The notes beneath the pieces were generated by a model, which worked only from the letters and a program-made list of their open reading frames with translations, was not told where the DNA came from and did no database searches. Of a DNA stretch of 17,853 nt, positions 15,424-17,853 are shown piece after piece (position 1 is the first letter of the stretch; each line of letters starts with the position of its first letter). The stretch is taken from assembly GCA_905205975.1 (NCBI GenBank), contig CAJLFQ010000044.1:1-17853 (forward strand). Reading direction: 5' to 3'. The DNA comes from an uncultured Eubacteriales bacterium (GTDB taxonomy: Bacteria > Bacillota > Clostridia > Oscillospirales > QAMX01). Made by a program: the position numbers and the translations under genes.

Positions 15424-15438
15424 TTTCCGCAGCCGGGG
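15406..15438. terminator. Bidirectional terminator after the GNAT remnant
   Basis: CCCCGGC (15406-15412) pairs with GCCGGGG (15432-15438), and after a bulged T, TGCGGA pairs with TCCGCA around a 6-nt loop. The right side is followed by TTTTGTGTTTTT, and the left side by an A-rich stretch, so it can stop transcription in both directions. It overlaps the end of the GNAT remnant and lies just before the stop of the minus-strand lipoprotein. Confidence 0.87.
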
Positions 15439-15448
15439 TTTTGTGTTT

Positions 15449-16804
15449 TTACGGTGTTTCATAGGCAATCGCTTGCCGGAGATTCTCACAGCGTTCGAGC
15501 GTCATGCCGTTCCATTCGGCGGATATCGTTCCAACCGGCAGCTCCGGCACACAAATGCGGCAGTCCGAAAACCGTGCATCGACCAGCCAGCGCTGATAAA
15601 GCGACTGCGGCATCCGGCGGACAAGCAGATCGCTGCTCTGCGAGGCGCGGCGCAGCAGCGCGGGCGAGATGCCGGTCCATTTCGTTTGAACCTGACGGGT
15701 CAGATCAAACGGTGACGTCAAGTCGCATCCGGAAACAACAACGGACTGACAGACGAGCGCATCGCGGAACAGGATGCCGGGCGACAAAGCGGCAACGCTG
15801 ACGCCGTATCCAAAGCAGTTTTCGATCCGGATATCGGAAAACGACAGCGTACCGTCGGCTGCGTCGATCCATCCGCAGAGCAGACCGGCACAGTCATAGG
15901 CGATGTCTTCCGGGTCAGCTGCCCAGGAACAGACGGCAGCGTTTCGGACGGTGATGCCGGAAACAGAGACCGTGCTGCCGGGGGCGAGCTTTAGATCAGA
16001 TATCAACAGCCCGCCGTAGGAGCGGACAAAACCGTAGAACGGCTGAAGCGCATCTGCCTCTGCATACAGGAGATTCCCGTTCCGCGCATCGCAGAACGCA
16101 AGCAGCGCCTGCTTGGCAGACGCATTCAGTTCACCGTCGATCACAATATTCTGCAGCGTATATTGCCGGAAGGAAGAAGGCGCGCCGGTCGGCAGCGCGG
16201 AATTGCCGAAAAGCTGAACCGAACGCCTGGCGACAATGTTTTCAATGGTGATGTCGCCTTCCGGCAGCAGGAAAGCGATGGGGGAGCGGCAATCCTCGAA
16301 AACGAGGTCGGCGCAGCGATAGCTGTCGCCGGCACCGTCCATGGAAGGAGTTTGTTCCAGCTGAACCCCGGCAGAAATGCGGTAAAATCCGGGCGCACCG
16401 CTGGCAAGCGAGTCGGTTTCCGAAGGCGCGGACGAACCGCGGAGATCAATGCCGTACGGATGCGCCAGCATGAGAAACGTCTTGTCCGAAAAGTCGAGCG
16501 GCGCGGTGATCTGAACGACGACCGACTCGGCGTATGCGGCGCGGTCAGCGGTAAAATCTAGGACGAATGCGTTCCATGCGTCGGCTGAATCAATCGCTGC
16601 ATACGCCTTCCGGTTGAGCGCCGGCGTGGGCGGCTCCGTCGCAACAGACGCAGATGCCGTCGTGGAAACGGCTGAACGCGGCGGTTCCGACGATGATGAC
16701 GGCAGCGTGGAGCCGGAGTTGACAGGCGTCTCATGCGCGGAACAGGATGCGAACAGGCAGAGTATACAAAGAGAAAGCAGCAGCAAAATGATGTTTCGTC
16801 TCAT
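15449..16804 (-). CDS. Secreted lipoprotein, possibly beta-helical, unknown function
   Basis: The 451-aa product starts at ATG 16804, with GGGAGGT about 10 nt upstream. It opens with a short basic tip (MRRN), a hydrophobic core and a lipobox (FASC, Cys21), so it is probably anchored to the outside of the membrane. Residues 22-62 form a Ser/Thr/Pro-rich linker. The rest has short repeated units such as ITIENIVARRSVQLFG, YTLQNIVIDGEL, LLISDLKLAPGSTVSVSGI and LSFSDIRIENCFGYG. These alternate hydrophobic strands with Asn/Cys turns and look like the coils of a right-handed parallel beta-helix, as in pectate-lyase-like proteins. No catalytic residues are recognisable. Upstream is the interrupted phosphodiester glycosidase-like gene on the same strand, 65 nt away, with no terminator or separate promoter seen. 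Confidence 0.72.
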   Translation of the reverse strand: MRRNIILLLLSLCILCLFASCSAHETPVNSGSTLPSSSSEPPRSAVSTTASASVATEPPTPALNRKAYAAIDSADAWNAFVLDFTADRAAYAESVVVQITAPLDFSDKTFLMLAHPYGIDLRGSSAPSETDSLASGAPGFYRISAGVQLEQTPSMDGAGDSYRCADLVFEDCRSPIAFLLPEGDITIENIVARRSVQLFGNSALPTGAPSSFRQYTLQNIVIDGELNASAKQALLAFCDARNGNLLYAEADALQPFYGFVRSYGGLLISDLKLAPGSTVSVSGITVRNAAVCSWAADPEDIAYDCAGLLCGWIDAADGTLSFSDIRIENCFGYGVSVAALSPGILFRDALVCQSVVVSGCDLTSPFDLTRQVQTKWTGISPALLRRASQSSDLLVRRMPQSLYQRWLVDARFSDCRICVPELPVGTISAEWNGMTLERCENLRQAIAYETP

Positions 16805-16869
16805 TGAGAAGTGACCTCCCTTCTGGGCTGAACGTTTGATGCGTGCCGAAGCAGACGAAATGACGCGGT

Positions 16870-17742
16870 CTACATTGTGGCAACAATCATTGTGGGAATG
16901 CTTCTTGGAGAAGTGGCAGATTCAGCGACCATTTGGGCGCACACTCCGGTAATGCCATATGCCCTGTAAGAGATACCGGTGCTGGCACCACCGTCTAAAA
17001 TAATACCGTGATGTGTTGCATTGGGGAAAAGCGCTTTGATACAGGAACGGAGTTCATACATGCTGAAAACAGAACCATTATGACTCAATTGCTGTCCGTT
17101 ATGGTATACTTTCTGATCCGCAAAGGCAGTCAGGAGAATGATGTTTTCAGATGTTGCTGAACCGCCGACATAGAACATGGCGGTGCGTGGGCGAGAATTC
17201 GTTATCTGACCAGGTTGAGCTCCTTGTGTGTGTTCTAAAAAGTAGTCATAGTCTGCCTTGGAAAGTGTTCGATTGAGTTCGAGGGAAAATCCTGCAACAG
17301 CCCACCTAACATTTGTAAGGTCTAAAGGTGTTACGCCCTGATAGCGATAGTCAGATAAAGCTCCCGTGAAAGCATCAGAAAAGATAAATTGCGGAATCGC
17401 GGAGGTAGATTGGTTAAGACATATCAGAGTCTCTTTGGGATATGAGCCAAGATTACGGTCGCTTGTTGACCAGACCTTGGTTACTTGAGAGGAACCTGGT
17501 GTGGGGTTATACATGGAAATCATCAACGATGAGCCGTCATATCCTTCATAGAACGTCCCGTTTACACCATAAAACCTGTTGCTTTCAACAGCAGAAGAGG
17601 CTGAAGTGTAGTTGTATACATTTTTCCATCCAGTATAAACAATGCGAATGTCACGGTGGTTGACGGCAAGTCACTTCAGATAGACAGTTTTGGTTGCTGT
17701 ACCAGATGTAAAAGTGTACGACTGATGATGAAACGATGCCAT
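16870..17742 (-). pseudogene. NAGPA-type phosphodiester glycosidase-like gene with in-frame TGA
   Basis: The frame begins at ATG 17742, with GAGG 7 nt upstream, and runs 290 codons to TAG at 16870, but codon 24 is TGA (17673-17671). Both sides of the TGA read as one protein. After it comes HRDIRIVYTGW and GVNGTFYEG, the first strand pair of the NAGPA/DUF2233 fold. The conserved end follows: RPRTAMFYVGG, an MYELRSCIKALFPNA helix and the hallmark ILDGGASTGISY. Such proteins cleave phosphodiester-linked sugars, or act in surface polysaccharide metabolism. There is no signal peptide. Without readthrough the first TTG/ATG starts are at 17526 and 17523, which drops part of the fold. Base composition is visibly AT-richer than the rest of the window, suggesting acquisition. 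It may be a recent pseudogene, a sequencing error or a recoded gene; no other lesion is seen. Confidence 0.7.
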
Positions 17743-17780
17743 AATAGAACCTCATTCAAACTTCAAATAGTATCACTCAA

Positions 17781-17804
17781 ATAGAAAACAGGCGTGTTTT
17801 CTAT
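17781..17804. promoter_or_regulatory. Leader hairpin before the AT-rich gene
   Basis: A perfect 9-bp stem, ATAGAAAAC (17781-17789) with GTTTTCTAT (17796-17804), encloses a 6-nt loop. It lies in the 5' leader between the promoter and the ATG at 17742. There is no U tract after it, so it is more likely an RNA-stability or regulatory element, or a protein-binding inverted repeat, than a terminator. Confidence 0.6.
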
Positions 17805-17816
17805 CTTCCTACAACC

Positions 17817-17845
17817 AGTCTATCAGAACAAATAAGAAGTGTCAA
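17817..17845 (-). promoter_or_regulatory. SigA-type promoter of the AT-rich gene
   Basis: On the minus strand a perfect TTGACA (17845-17840), a 17-nt spacer and TAGACT (17822-17817) lie about 75 nt before the ATG at 17742. The upstream flank is A/T-rich to the window edge. Confidence 0.78.
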
Positions 17846-17853
17846 GAAAAAAT

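Noticed and set aside
17640..17673. Selenocysteine insertion at the TGA of the AT-rich gene
   Set aside because: Only a 4-bp stem (GTCA/TGAC) lies downstream, with no SECIS-like loop, and the family has no catalytic Cys/Sec at this N-terminal site.

Overview
The window looks like chromosomal DNA from a fairly GC-rich member of the Clostridia (Bacillota), probably an Oscillospirales/Ruminococcaceae-type gut bacterium. The reasons are an IspH-ribosomal protein S1 fusion, a clostridial-type HutP-family protein beside cmk, a YlmC/YmxH sporulation-type protein, consensus SigA promoters with 17-nt spacers, strong AGGAGG ribosome binding sites and TTG/GTG starts. The taxon is an inference; there is no rRNA to confirm it.

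Left part (1-7500). A terminator from an upstream unit is followed by a lone GNAT acetyltransferase (+). A bidirectional terminator separates it from a long minus-strand cluster, read right to left: YlmC/YmxH-like protein, solute-binding lipoprotein, BaiN/HI0933-type flavoprotein, HutP-family protein, cytidylate kinase (cmk), 1-acylglycerol-3-phosphate acyltransferase (plsC) and the IspH-S1 fusion. Spacing is tight from the lipoprotein onward, with two overlaps (8 and 14 nt), and a near-perfect promoter sits before the lipoprotein gene. The block therefore looks like one housekeeping operon joining nucleotide, phospholipid, isoprenoid and translation functions.

Middle part (7500-14000). A 12-14-segment membrane protein of unknown function (+) has its own promoter and converges on a minus-strand MBOAT/DHHW pair, a typical cell-surface O-acylation module. 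Next come a 56-residue basic small ORF (+), a shared bidirectional terminator, and a minus-strand operon of an SLC13/ArsB-type permease and a low-molecular-weight phosphotyrosine phosphatase.

Right part (14000-17853). tRNA-Asp(GTC) and tRNA-Thr(GGT) form a minus-strand unit with a consensus promoter and a terminator fused to the CCA end of tRNA-Thr. Divergent from it is a small ABC-type/AAA ATPase (+), followed by a decayed GNAT remnant. Beyond a bidirectional terminator lie a secreted lipoprotein of unknown function (-) and, at the right edge, a visibly AT-richer gene for a NAGPA-type phosphodiester glycosidase-like protein. That gene has a good promoter, leader hairpin and RBS, but an in-frame TGA at codon 24.

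No CRISPR array, insertion sequence, integrase or recognisable defence cassette was seen. The strongest leads are the interrupted AT-rich glycosidase gene, the internal ribosome binding site at the IspH/S1 junction, the C55 T-loop of tRNA-Thr, the HutP-family protein in a housekeeping operon, and the uncharacterised membrane protein at 7660-9153.
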